29,291 nucleotides of DNA from a virus. Shown piece by piece: positions 14,255-22,059 of this stretch (its first letter is position 1; each line of letters opens with the position of its first letter). The DNA lies in the IMG/VR virus record IMGVR_UViG_3300014502_000103, positions 1-29,291 of that record. One strand, written 5' to 3'. A model generated the notes under the pieces. It searched no databases, had not been told where the DNA came from, and saw only the letters and a list, made by a program, of their open reading frames with translations. The position numbers and the translations under genes were made by a program.

Positions 14255-14584
14255 ATGAGCCTCACGGTGAATATCACAGACCATTGGTCAGATGGTAAGC
14301 GTATCCATGTTACTGGTACGCTTGTCCCTACTGGTGTCTATGCTACAGGGGGCGATGTTATCCCTCTCAATTTGTCTGCAATTAAAAGTGCCTCTCCCCC
14401 GGTATTTGCATCAGCTCAGGGTTTTGGGTATGATTACTCAATTGTCTTGGGAACTACTCTAAGAAATAGCAAACTTAGAGTTACAGTGACTAATACTGGT
14501 GTAGAACTAGCAGCTGGTGCTTACCCAGCAGCGATGTTGGCTAATCCACCATTGTTCTACGGGATCTTTCCTAAATTCATTTAA
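14255..14584 (+). CDS. Small beta-rich structural protein
   Basis: 109 aa, AAAAGGAG 9 nt before the ATG. Strands alternate with Gly/Asp turns: VNITDHWSDGKRIHVTGTL, then YDYSIVLGTTLRNSKLRVTVT, ending in a hydrophobic FYGIFPKFI. The start pattern I-x-DHWSDGKR...GTLV suggests a small beta sandwich of the type placed between capsid and tail genes. Could be a decoration or head-completion protein; function not determined. Confidence 0.6.
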   Translation: MSLTVNITDHWSDGKRIHVTGTLVPTGVYATGGDVIPLNLSAIKSASPPVFASAQGFGYDYSIVLGTTLRNSKLRVTVTNTGVELAAGAYPAAMLANPPLFYGIFPKFI

Positions 14585-14596
14585 AGGAGACTGAAC

Positions 14597-15232
14597 ATGG
14601 CTGTTAAAATGGATCAAGTGCTTGCTACTGCACGCACGTATCTAAATGATGATGCCTCTCAGCAGTTTCCTGATCCTGTACTTATCCCAAAAGTTCAGGA
14701 AGCACATAGAGAACTACAAGAGGAGTTATGGATTATTGGTTCTCCTCTTGTACGTGGTCAGACTGCTCCTCTTGCCTACGTAACTCCTGCAACAACACTA
14801 ACTGCGGCTATGGCTGCGGTCACAGACTTCTTGTGTCCTACAGCCTTGTTTGAAAATACTGCTGCATCAACCATTGTTCAACCTGGTTGGGTACCAATGA
14901 CTGAAGCATTCTACATCCCTATGGGTACTGCTATGGCAGCAACTTTAGGGTTCTGGTGCTGGCAACAGGAGATAATTGTTCTTGCTGGTGCTACAGTTAA
15001 TCGAGCTGTGGTAGTTCGGTATAGGCGCCAAATTACTATTCCTGTGATGGCTACAGATCCCATTGGGATTCTTTTTGGTGAATCCTATCTTGCTGCCCGA
15101 GCTGCTGCAATTGCTGCGGGAACTGTAGGTAATAAGGAAGTGTATGATGCTATGACTGCTTTAGCTAAGGAGAACCTAGCTAAAGTAATCTCAGCAAATC
15201 GTGGTCAACAGAAGTCACCAATGAAGCCTTAA
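14597..15232 (+). CDS. Head-tail adaptor protein, copy 1
   Basis: 211 aa, AAAGGAGA before the ATG. Begins with the adaptor-type helix pattern MDQVLATARTYLNDDASQQF, then DPVLIPKVQEAHRELQEEL, as in connector proteins that dock under the portal (DUF6682-like, from memory). The middle has a hydrophobic beta part (FWCWQQEIIVLAGATVNRAVVVRY) and a helical C-terminus (ESYLAARAAAIAAGTVG). The next gene repeats this plan, so they are tandem paralogs. It would join the portal to the nozzle and form the top of the short tail. Confidence 0.7.
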   Translation: MAVKMDQVLATARTYLNDDASQQFPDPVLIPKVQEAHRELQEELWIIGSPLVRGQTAPLAYVTPATTLTAAMAAVTDFLCPTALFENTAASTIVQPGWVPMTEAFYIPMGTAMAATLGFWCWQQEIIVLAGATVNRAVVVRYRRQITIPVMATDPIGILFGESYLAARAAAIAAGTVGNKEVYDAMTALAKENLAKVISANRGQQKSPMKP

Positions 15233-15243
15233 GAGAGTACAAC

Positions 15244-16158
15244 ATGGCACAGGCATTAGTAGCATTGAAGTCCGCTAGAACCTACCTTGGAGATACTAAT
15301 GGTATTTCTTGGCCAGATCATGTACTAATGCCTATGCTTCAAGAGGCTCATGGAGAACTAGTTCAGGAATGTGAGAGATTCTCTTTATCTGTAATTATGA
15401 ATCAATCTACAATAATTACAGTAAATGCTGGTGAGTTAACTCTAGGTACTAATCAGCCAGCAACTTTGGTTGAACCAATTACAATAATGGAGCGTGTTCC
15501 TGGTACGGATATGGAAAATTTTCAACCTATGCTTAGGTTGACATTTATTCCCTTACAGGATCAGGATCAAGATTTAAAATACTGGGCTTGGTTAGGTCAA
15601 GTAATTACCTTCTTGGGTGCTACTCAAAGTAGAGAAGTTCTACTTAGATATAAAGGATCTATAGCAACTCCAACAATGCTTACAGCTCCTTTAGGATTCA
15701 TCTTTGCTGAGAGGTATATTGGCCCAAGAATAGCATCCATAGCTTGGGATTCTATTGGTAGAGATGGATCTAAATTTCAACAACTTGCAGAAAATAATCT
15801 TTATAAGATTATTCAATCAAATGTAACTAATGATCAACGGCCTGTAAGACGAAAAGCATACAGATCTTCTAAGGATTTTTATGGTCCTGAAGGTGTATCC
15901 ACTCCTATAGGATTTACTGGAGGCACTACTGTGGCTGCTGTTTGGGTACCTACATCAACCCCTCCTGATGGTATCAGGACTGGATTTTTATTTACAAGTT
16001 TACCAAAATGGGTTAGTTGGAATGGTATAAATCAATTTAGTGGAGCTGGTTACACAATAACAGTCTCCTCTGGTGGATATACAATAACATTTATTGATGT
16101 TTATGGTAATATTCTAACTCCTGGAGTAACCGATGACATTAGGGCACAAATTATATAG
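15244..16158 (+). CDS. Head-tail adaptor protein, copy 2, with C-terminal extension
   Basis: 304 aa. Residues 1-200 follow copy 1 step by step: ARTYLGDTNGISWPDHVLMP for ARTYLNDDASQQFPDPVLIP, YWAWLGQVITFLGATQSREV for FWCWQQEIIVLAGATVNRAV, and ERYIGPRIASIAWDSIG for ESYLAARAAAIAAGTVG. The last 90 residues are extra and beta-rich (WVSWNGINQFSGAGYTITVS, then YTITFIDVYGNILTPG), resembling a small Ig-like or fibre-contact domain. The gene overlaps the tailspike start by 26 nt. A fair guess is that copy 2 forms the site where spikes attach; this is inference. Confidence 0.7.
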   Translation: MAQALVALKSARTYLGDTNGISWPDHVLMPMLQEAHGELVQECERFSLSVIMNQSTIITVNAGELTLGTNQPATLVEPITIMERVPGTDMENFQPMLRLTFIPLQDQDQDLKYWAWLGQVITFLGATQSREVLLRYKGSIATPTMLTAPLGFIFAERYIGPRIASIAWDSIGRDGSKFQQLAENNLYKIIQSNVTNDQRPVRRKAYRSSKDFYGPEGVSTPIGFTGGTTVAAVWVPTSTPPDGIRTGFLFTSLPKWVSWNGINQFSGAGYTITVSSGGYTITFIDVYGNILTPGVTDDIRAQII

Positions 16159-17848
16159 TTTCTTATTACTTGCTAATACTGCTTTCTCGCAGCAAGTGGA
16201 TTGGGTTAATAATATCAAGAACAAACCTGTTTTTGATGTGCGGCAGTATGGAGCTGATTCTACAGGAGTTAAATCATCCACAGCGGCTTGCAACGCGGCG
16301 GCAACGGCAGCAGCGTCAGCAAAGCATGGTGTTGTATTGTTCCCATCTGGAACCTATAAGATGACCGATGCCTGCATAGGAACGGGAACGATCACATTCA
16401 TGGGGCCAGGAGTTCTGCTTGTTCCACCGAGCTTCAATCTATCAGCTATCGGAGTTATCGTTTTGATGTACGCCCAGGATACTGACTGCACCGCGACCAG
16501 TGGCCTTTGTCCAGGATCACCTAAAGTTGACCTACACATTCGATTTCAGAATACCGACACGGCAATATACGGCTCGCTGATTGCCTTTCCTCCAGCAATT
16601 GCATGCGGAGACTTCTATGGATGCTCTTATGCTAACATTGATGCTACGATCACGCAGGCAATGACAGGCATTCAGATTAAACCCACAAACTTTCCGGCCT
16701 CATGGAATGGAAGTACCACTTATACGCTTGGGGAGTTTGTTCAATCGGCAGGGCAGACATGGCGAAGCCTTCAAGTAACCAACTTTAATCACACACCTGC
16801 TAGTTCGCCATCTTGGTGGACTTATGTTCCCGTGGGAGTTGGCGTGCATCTCGGACAGATTAAAGTCTCCGCGTTCGATTTTGGAGTCATTTTGGATGGT
16901 TCCGATTCAGAAATGACCATGGACAACTACCACTGTTTTCCATGGGACACGACGGCAAACCAAGGGGCAATATATCCGCTTCATGGAACTTGTCTATATG
17001 CGGCTGCACTTTATGAGCTTAACATCAGCCAGTTCACTGCAAGTAACTTCTGGCGGTCTATGAGTATAACCTACGATGGAGCTATTAGAACACAATGTCC
17101 TGATGTCAATATTGGAGCGTACATCGTTGATACCTACGGTGGAACGGACGTTAGTTGTGGGAATCTCAATGTAGGATCAGCAACGGTGAAAATGGCTGAT
17201 ACTCCCACGACGGCTTATTACTTCTTGAACCTATACTCAACTGGTTCTGCTTTCATCTCAAATATGCAGTTCACGCATGTGCCTGATCCAACAACAGTTC
17301 AGGTGTACAAAATCACGAATAGTGGGGGGAGACTTCAGATTGTCAATAGCAATTTCTACATGGCAGTCAACGGGCAAGCATCGAAGGCTCTTGTCTTCAA
17401 TGGCGCTGGTGGTACAATGACGTTTAATGGGAACCAAATTTTCCTGAGTGGAGCAGGATTCAATTTCGCGTCTGGCGCTCCATTGTTTGCTCAAGCCGGA
17501 TCGTCGTCGGTCTTTACCAATAATTTCTTCAGCCCTATTGGCACGTCTAGTAACGGGGGAATCTACTTTGAACCATTGGCAGATAGCTTAGGGAATTGGG
17601 TGTCTAGTAATGTGATGAACGGCTGGCCGCTTACTAAACCAACATATCAGAGTTTGGGTATTTATCAAACAGAGGGGGTTATATGCCCAACTCTATCTGC
17701 TTTGGGAACTCCAGCTAACGGAAGAATGTCCTGTTGCTTAGATTGCAAAAATTATGTAGATGACTCTGTTACTGTTGGTGCTAATTGTGTTAGTGGGGGT
17801 CATGGAGCTACTGCTACCCGTATAAATGGTACTTGGAGATGTTATTAA
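16133..17848 (+). CDS. Tailspike with pectate-lyase-like beta-helix
   Basis: 571 aa. Residues 25-45 (NNIKNKPVFDVRQYGADSTG) open a right-handed beta-helix of the pectate lyase superfamily; the following FPSGTYKMTDAC and GPGVLLVPP are typical first rungs. Residues 189-230 (WNGSTTYTLGEFVQ, then TWRSL and SWW) resemble a CBM5/12-type chitin-binding module inserted in the helix. The last 55 residues (CLDCKN, VDDSVTVGANCVSGGHGAT, NGTWRCY) are a C-terminal cap I know from phage and bacterial secreted proteins. GGAG lies 6 nt before the ATG. The N-terminus MTLGHKLYSFLLLANTAFSQ looks like a signal peptide, odd for a virion protein. GC content is clearly higher than in flanking genes. Expected role: binding and cutting host surface polysaccharide. 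Confidence 0.8.
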   Translation: MTLGHKLYSFLLLANTAFSQQVDWVNNIKNKPVFDVRQYGADSTGVKSSTAACNAAATAAASAKHGVVLFPSGTYKMTDACIGTGTITFMGPGVLLVPPSFNLSAIGVIVLMYAQDTDCTATSGLCPGSPKVDLHIRFQNTDTAIYGSLIAFPPAIACGDFYGCSYANIDATITQAMTGIQIKPTNFPASWNGSTTYTLGEFVQSAGQTWRSLQVTNFNHTPASSPSWWTYVPVGVGVHLGQIKVSAFDFGVILDGSDSEMTMDNYHCFPWDTTANQGAIYPLHGTCLYAAALYELNISQFTASNFWRSMSITYDGAIRTQCPDVNIGAYIVDTYGGTDVSCGNLNVGSATVKMADTPTTAYYFLNLYSTGSAFISNMQFTHVPDPTTVQVYKITNSGGRLQIVNSNFYMAVNGQASKALVFNGAGGTMTFNGNQIFLSGAGFNFASGAPLFAQAGSSSVFTNNFFSPIGTSSNGGIYFEPLADSLGNWVSSNVMNGWPLTKPTYQSLGIYQTEGVICPTLSALGTPANGRMSCCLDCKNYVDDSVTVGANCVSGGHGATATRINGTWRCY

Positions 17849-20061
17849 TGAATGCTCAAACTAATCTTAAACCAATACCCATTAAAGGATTTAATGGTCT
17901 GTATGCTAGAGGTGCGTCTGATACTTGTCCTCCAGATCATCTAACTGACTGCTTTAATTGTATATTCCCAGGTAAATCTCAGATAGATCTTAGGGAACCA
18001 ACCACTGTGCAAAGCACAGGAACAGGTAGTACTATCTCATTTGCCATTGGAGATGTACTTGGTGGTGCGGTTTTACTTACCCTAGCATCTAATGGTAATT
18101 TTTACGATGAAACTCATGCTACCTTGCTAGCTACAATCACAGGTACAGCAGGTGTGCATCCTGATGACTTTCAAGCACTAAACATCTTTGGTAGGGTATA
18201 TATAACTTTTACTCTGCAAGCAAAAGCGTTGACTGGGGGATCTACTTATTGCTATTATTATAGTTCTATTAGAACTGCTTATGTATTTGAAACTATTGCT
18301 GGAATTGCCCCGACTGTTGCACCAACGTTGGCTCAGGCAAGTGCCGGAATTGTAGATATTGGGGTACACTACGTTGGATATTGCTGGCTTAGTGACAGAG
18401 GTTTTCTATCTGCTCCTAGCCCATTAACTGCAATCACTTCAGCAGGAAGTAAAGAAATTGAGGTTACTTTTACAGCTACCTGCCCAGCAAATTGTGCTTC
18501 TGTTGTTTTGCTAATGACTCTAGCCAATCAACTTACACTGTATTTTGTGCCTGGAGGAACAAGTGCTGCTGTGGCTGGTGCTCATGCATATAGTTTAGTT
18601 ATTAACTGTTACGACACAAGTCTAATAGCCTCAGCAGACTATCTAAATAACATATATACAACTTTACCCTCCTGTGCTAGTCTTCTATTCTATAAAGGCA
18701 GACTAGTTATTACAGGCCAAGATACTGCTCCTGATGATATTCTTATCTCAGATCAAGGTAGTCCTGAAACATTTAACAAGGTAAATAATATTGTCCATTT
18801 ACCTGCTGATTATGGAGTGAATACTAGTAATGGTTCCTTTTCTATCCGAGATGTTCTATATGTTACCAAGCCTAATGGAACCTATGCAATTCAGGATAAT
18901 GGAGGAGTTCCTTCAACCTGGGGAGTAACTAGTATTGATACTGGCATTGGTGCATTTAGTCCCGGTATTTCTACATTTGCTTCAGTAATGTCTGGATCTG
19001 ATGTACTAGATACTTGCTTAGTTTGTAACGAACGTGGATTAATGCTATTTGATGGTGCTTATGGCTCAATTCCTTTAACATATAAAATCGAGACTCTATG
19101 GCGTTCAATTGACCCACAATATTTTTATAGAATTCAAATTGCTCATGATGTTTGGCTTAAACGCATCTACATAGCGATGCCTTTGCTGCCTTCATTTGTA
19201 ACACCAACGTTCACCTCACAAGCATCTAATCCCATGATCTTGATGGGTGATTATCAAGAAGGATTAAATCCACAAGCAATAAAGTGGTCAGTGTGGACTA
19301 CAAGTTCAGCAGCAACAATTACTAAAATAGCTGTAGAGAGTTTTACACTAACTTACACAGTTCCCCCAGCAATGATTTATCAGCTTGCTATTTGCAATGG
19401 TGCTGGTAAGATCTTTAAGATTGTTCCTAATGGTACATATCCAGATGTTGATGGTACTGGGGCCTATGTTTACACTATAAATCAGTTGATTACTTCTGGC
19501 CCAGTAAAGCCTTCTACTAGCACTATTAGTACCTTCTTGATGTTAGATTTCTCAGTTAATGGCTTAGGTACCATGAATTTAAACATTTATGGTAACAACC
19601 GAATCCCAAAGGTATCATTATTAGGTTTTAATCTATCAGCCTACAATAATGCTATCAATGGAAATGCCACAGGAATTTCTAATGCCAATCCAGGATCAGT
19701 AAACTTTCCTGCTCATGGATTATTTACAAATCAGTGGATTACATTGTCTGGTGGTACTGGGAACTGGGTTGTAGTTAATGGTAGCTTTCTAATTACAGTA
19801 GTAGATGCTGCACATTTCACTATTCCTGTGGATACTACCTTGCTTGGAGCTTATGGTGCTCAAATCATCAACGTATTTCATCCTTCTTTGTCACCTAATC
19901 TACAGAGGATGATAAATCTTTCTTCCGAAACATTGTTTGTTAGAGTCCAATGTGATCAAACTATTCCTGGAGGAGTACAAGGAAAAGTTAGTTTGAATCA
20001 GATTGATGTTTTCTACAAAGACATGTGGATGATGCGTCCTGCATTAGCTATTAGGGCATAA
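17848..20061 (+). CDS. Tail nozzle / tail tube-type protein (beta-propeller-like)
   Basis: 737 aa from ATG 17848, which overlaps the spike stop (TAATG) and has GGAG 9 nt upstream; a TTG at 17833 is a weaker option. The protein is strand-rich throughout. It starts with PIPIKGFNGLYARGASDTCP and CFNCIFPGK, and has the blade-like motif RLVITGQDTAPDDILISDQGS followed by ETFNKV, typical of podovirus nozzle proteins where a propeller surrounds the DNA channel. The C-terminal third includes a helix-poor domain and ends near FYKDMWMMRPA. Order after the adaptors supports this. A hub or fibre-base protein is the alternative. Confidence 0.65.
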   Translation: MNAQTNLKPIPIKGFNGLYARGASDTCPPDHLTDCFNCIFPGKSQIDLREPTTVQSTGTGSTISFAIGDVLGGAVLLTLASNGNFYDETHATLLATITGTAGVHPDDFQALNIFGRVYITFTLQAKALTGGSTYCYYYSSIRTAYVFETIAGIAPTVAPTLAQASAGIVDIGVHYVGYCWLSDRGFLSAPSPLTAITSAGSKEIEVTFTATCPANCASVVLLMTLANQLTLYFVPGGTSAAVAGAHAYSLVINCYDTSLIASADYLNNIYTTLPSCASLLFYKGRLVITGQDTAPDDILISDQGSPETFNKVNNIVHLPADYGVNTSNGSFSIRDVLYVTKPNGTYAIQDNGGVPSTWGVTSIDTGIGAFSPGISTFASVMSGSDVLDTCLVCNERGLMLFDGAYGSIPLTYKIETLWRSIDPQYFYRIQIAHDVWLKRIYIAMPLLPSFVTPTFTSQASNPMILMGDYQEGLNPQAIKWSVWTTSSAATITKIAVESFTLTYTVPPAMIYQLAICNGAGKIFKIVPNGTYPDVDGTGAYVYTINQLITSGPVKPSTSTISTFLMLDFSVNGLGTMNLNIYGNNRIPKVSLLGFNLSAYNNAINGNATGISNANPGSVNFPAHGLFTNQWITLSGGTGNWVVVNGSFLITVVDAAHFTIPVDTTLLGAYGAQIINVFHPSLSPNLQRMINLSSETLFVRVQCDQTIPGGVQGKVSLNQIDVFYKDMWMMRPALAIRA

Positions 20062-20064
20062 AAT

Positions 20065-20601
20065 ATGATAAACTTCAAACCTTTTCAAAACCTGTATCAG
20101 CAAGTTAAAGCTAAAGATATGCGCCTTTTTGAGGCACTAGATAGTATTAGTACTTATTTGCAGAAAATTGGTACCTTTGCTGACTCTCTTCTGGATGCCC
20201 GAGGAAATTTAAAATTTCTTCAAAGCAGTAATTTACAAATACCAAATAGACTTATTAAGGTTACTTCCCCAAATATCATTGGGTTAAGTGTTCTATTGGA
20301 TGATGGAATCACAGTTACAATACCAATACTGTTAAGTGTACTAGCCAATATTAACACTACAGGAGTTTATAAAGTTGCTGGTACTCAAGTAGTAGGGGCT
20401 CAGTTAGCTGCTATTACTGTTCCTAGTATGAATACATCCAATACAATATCAACTGCTGGAGTTCTTTATACTGCTACAGAACAAGGAATGATAAATACTT
20501 ACAAAACAGCAATAGGCCAACTTAACACTGACGTTGGGCTTTTAGTTACAGCTGTTAATGATATTGTTACAAGACTACATGCACATGGTTTAGTTGCCTA
20601 A
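20065..20601 (+). CDS. Fibre-like or tail-associated protein
   Basis: 178 aa, weak ribosome site (AGGG 9 nt upstream). Residues 1-45 are a helix (LYQQVKAKDMRLFEALDSIST, then YLQKIG) as in trimeric fibre stems. Residues 46-120 are beta-rich. Residues 145-178 form a second helix (QGMINTYKTAIGQLNTDVGL, then VTAVNDIVTRLHAHG). Helix-beta-helix layout and place after the nozzle suggest a small fibre or nozzle-associated trimer. No family named. Confidence 0.6.
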   Translation: MINFKPFQNLYQQVKAKDMRLFEALDSISTYLQKIGTFADSLLDARGNLKFLQSSNLQIPNRLIKVTSPNIIGLSVLLDDGITVTIPILLSVLANINTTGVYKVAGTQVVGAQLAAITVPSMNTSNTISTAGVLYTATEQGMINTYKTAIGQLNTDVGLLVTAVNDIVTRLHAHGLVA

Positions 20602-20602
20602 T

Positions 20603-20968
20603 ATGATAATTACAAACAGTATTAATCTAGAAGAAATGAAAGCTATTCATGATGAGTCTTTTCCTCTCCCAGATCTATCTAATAGATTATATATATGCAG
20701 AAAAACAGCTGTTGACGCTGGTAAGATTGTTGCTATTGGGCTAGTTCGTTTGACAGCTGAGGGTATCTTGATTACTAATCAAGAACTTCCTAAATCTACA
20801 CGTGCCAGAGCAAGTGCTGTTCTAATAGAACAGTTAAAGCAAGAGACAAAAACACATGGGCTTGATGAGTGTCATGTGTTTGTTAAAAATGCTGGTGTTC
20901 AACAGTTTCTTGAGCACCTTGGATTTAAACCCTGTCAGGGTGGTAAAGCACTGGTAATTCACTTTTAA
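20603..20968 (+). CDS. GNAT-like N-acetyltransferase fold protein
   Basis: 121 aa from ATG 20603; a TTG at 20594 is possible but overlaps the upstream gene. The pattern follows the GNAT fold: helix-rich start (INLEEMKAIHDESFPLPD), strands with KIVAIGLVRLTAEG, a helix where acetyl-CoA would bind (TRARASAVLIEQLKQETKT), then ECHVFVKN and the closing FLEHLGFKPCQGGKALVI, which is the most recognisable part. The usual Q/R-x-x-G-x-G/A pyrophosphate loop is not clear (TRARAS instead), so activity is uncertain. GNAT-like proteins do occur in podovirus structural modules; the role there is not known to me. Confidence 0.65.
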   Translation: MIITNSINLEEMKAIHDESFPLPDLSNRLYICRKTAVDAGKIVAIGLVRLTAEGILITNQELPKSTRARASAVLIEQLKQETKTHGLDECHVFVKNAGVQQFLEHLGFKPCQGGKALVIHF

Positions 20969-20976
20969 AGGATAAA

Positions 20977-21264
20977 ATGTCCCCAAATTTAAAAGATTGG
21001 CTTTCAATCATCCTGCAGTGTGCTAGTTTGATTACTATCATATTCTCAGCCATTAAAATCATTAACAAGAATGAGCGGGAGTGGATTCAACGTGAAGAAC
21101 GACTGTTACGTATGGAAGCTGATATAAATTCAATGCAAGGCAATGCAGCTAAGTTAGTAGCTGTGGAATCAAAACTATCTGATTTACTCTCTGAGATGTC
21201 TCGCGTTAGGGATAGATTAGATAGATTTCTTGATACACAATCTAGTTCTAGAAGCAAAGAGTAA
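20977..21264 (+). CDS. Membrane-anchored coiled-coil protein
   Basis: 95 aa, AAAGGA before the ATG. One transmembrane helix (residues about 8-28, WLSIILQCASLITIIFSAIK), a basic flank, then a long charged coiled coil (EREWIQREERLLRMEADINS, then LVAVESKLSDLLSEMSRVRD). This layout fits inner-membrane spanin-like or holin-like lysis proteins, or small phage membrane proteins of other kinds. No partner endolysin or outer spanin is visible in the window, so the lysis role is only a possibility. Confidence 0.6.
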   Translation: MSPNLKDWLSIILQCASLITIIFSAIKIINKNEREWIQREERLLRMEADINSMQGNAAKLVAVESKLSDLLSEMSRVRDRLDRFLDTQSSSRSKE

Positions 21265-21275
21265 GTAGGTATAAT

Positions 21276-22049
21276 ATGTCTAAATCAGACCAGAATAAGT
21301 CCAAAGATCAAGCACAGCAGCAAATTGCTACTAACAATGCTAATGCAGCTGATGCTAATAAGACAGCCACTGGTGTGCTAAGTACAGCTCAGGGAACTGC
21401 TGCTAATCTCTTGCCTGGTATTACCGGAGGATACCAGGACATAGCCTCTACAGGTGGTTATGATCCAGCAATGGCTGGTACAATTAATACTACCTTTGGA
21501 AACCTAGCTACTACAGGTGGAGTCTCAGATACTGATGCAAACTCCATGAGAAATAGAGCTGCTGAGGCAGCAAGATCTACTTATGCTACTGGGGCTGATG
21601 CTGCTGCTAGGTCTGCTGCTGCCACTGGTGGCTACGGTGCCACAGGTGGGGCTATTCAAGAGGATCTAGCTAGAAAGGGTTCTCAAGCAGCAGCTACAGC
21701 TGTAGAAGACACTAATGCCTCTATAACTGGTATGAAGCAGTCTGGTATGGTTGCTGGTGCTCAGGGTTTATCTAATGTACAGCAAAACATGGCAGGTAAT
21801 AAACTCTCTGCTACAGCGGGGTTAACCAATATTTATGGGATGAATGAAAACCAGGTATCTACAACGGTTAGCCAGATCTTACAGAACTATCAGCAAACAG
21901 GGCAACTTAATAATCAAGACCTTACTATCTTGACTAACTTAGCTAATCAGCCTGGTGTGTTTGATAAGATTATGAGTACAGTTGGTACTCTTGGTGGTGC
22001 TGCTGCTGGTGTGATGTCTGGTATTGGTGCTATGAACGGTAATGGTTAA
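21276..22049 (+). CDS. Ala/Gly/Thr-rich internal virion protein
   Basis: 257 aa. Strong composition bias to A, G, T, N and Q. Charged Gln-rich start (SKSDQNKSKDQAQQQIATN), repeats of ATGG and ASTGG-like turns (around 59-63 and 113-121), long helices rich in small residues, and a hydrophobic glycine-zipper end (LGGAAAGVMSGIGAMNG) able to enter a membrane. Together with the next two genes this matches the ejection-protein sets of podoviruses, which are stored in the head and form a channel across the cell envelope. Assignment by composition, order and the end segment; sequence families not recognised. Confidence 0.6.
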   Translation: MSKSDQNKSKDQAQQQIATNNANAADANKTATGVLSTAQGTAANLLPGITGGYQDIASTGGYDPAMAGTINTTFGNLATTGGVSDTDANSMRNRAAEAARSTYATGADAAARSAAATGGYGATGGAIQEDLARKGSQAAATAVEDTNASITGMKQSGMVAGAQGLSNVQQNMAGNKLSATAGLTNIYGMNENQVSTTVSQILQNYQQTGQLNNQDLTILTNLANQPGVFDKIMSTVGTLGGAAAGVMSGIGAMNGNG

Positions 22050-22059
22050 GGAGAAATAA

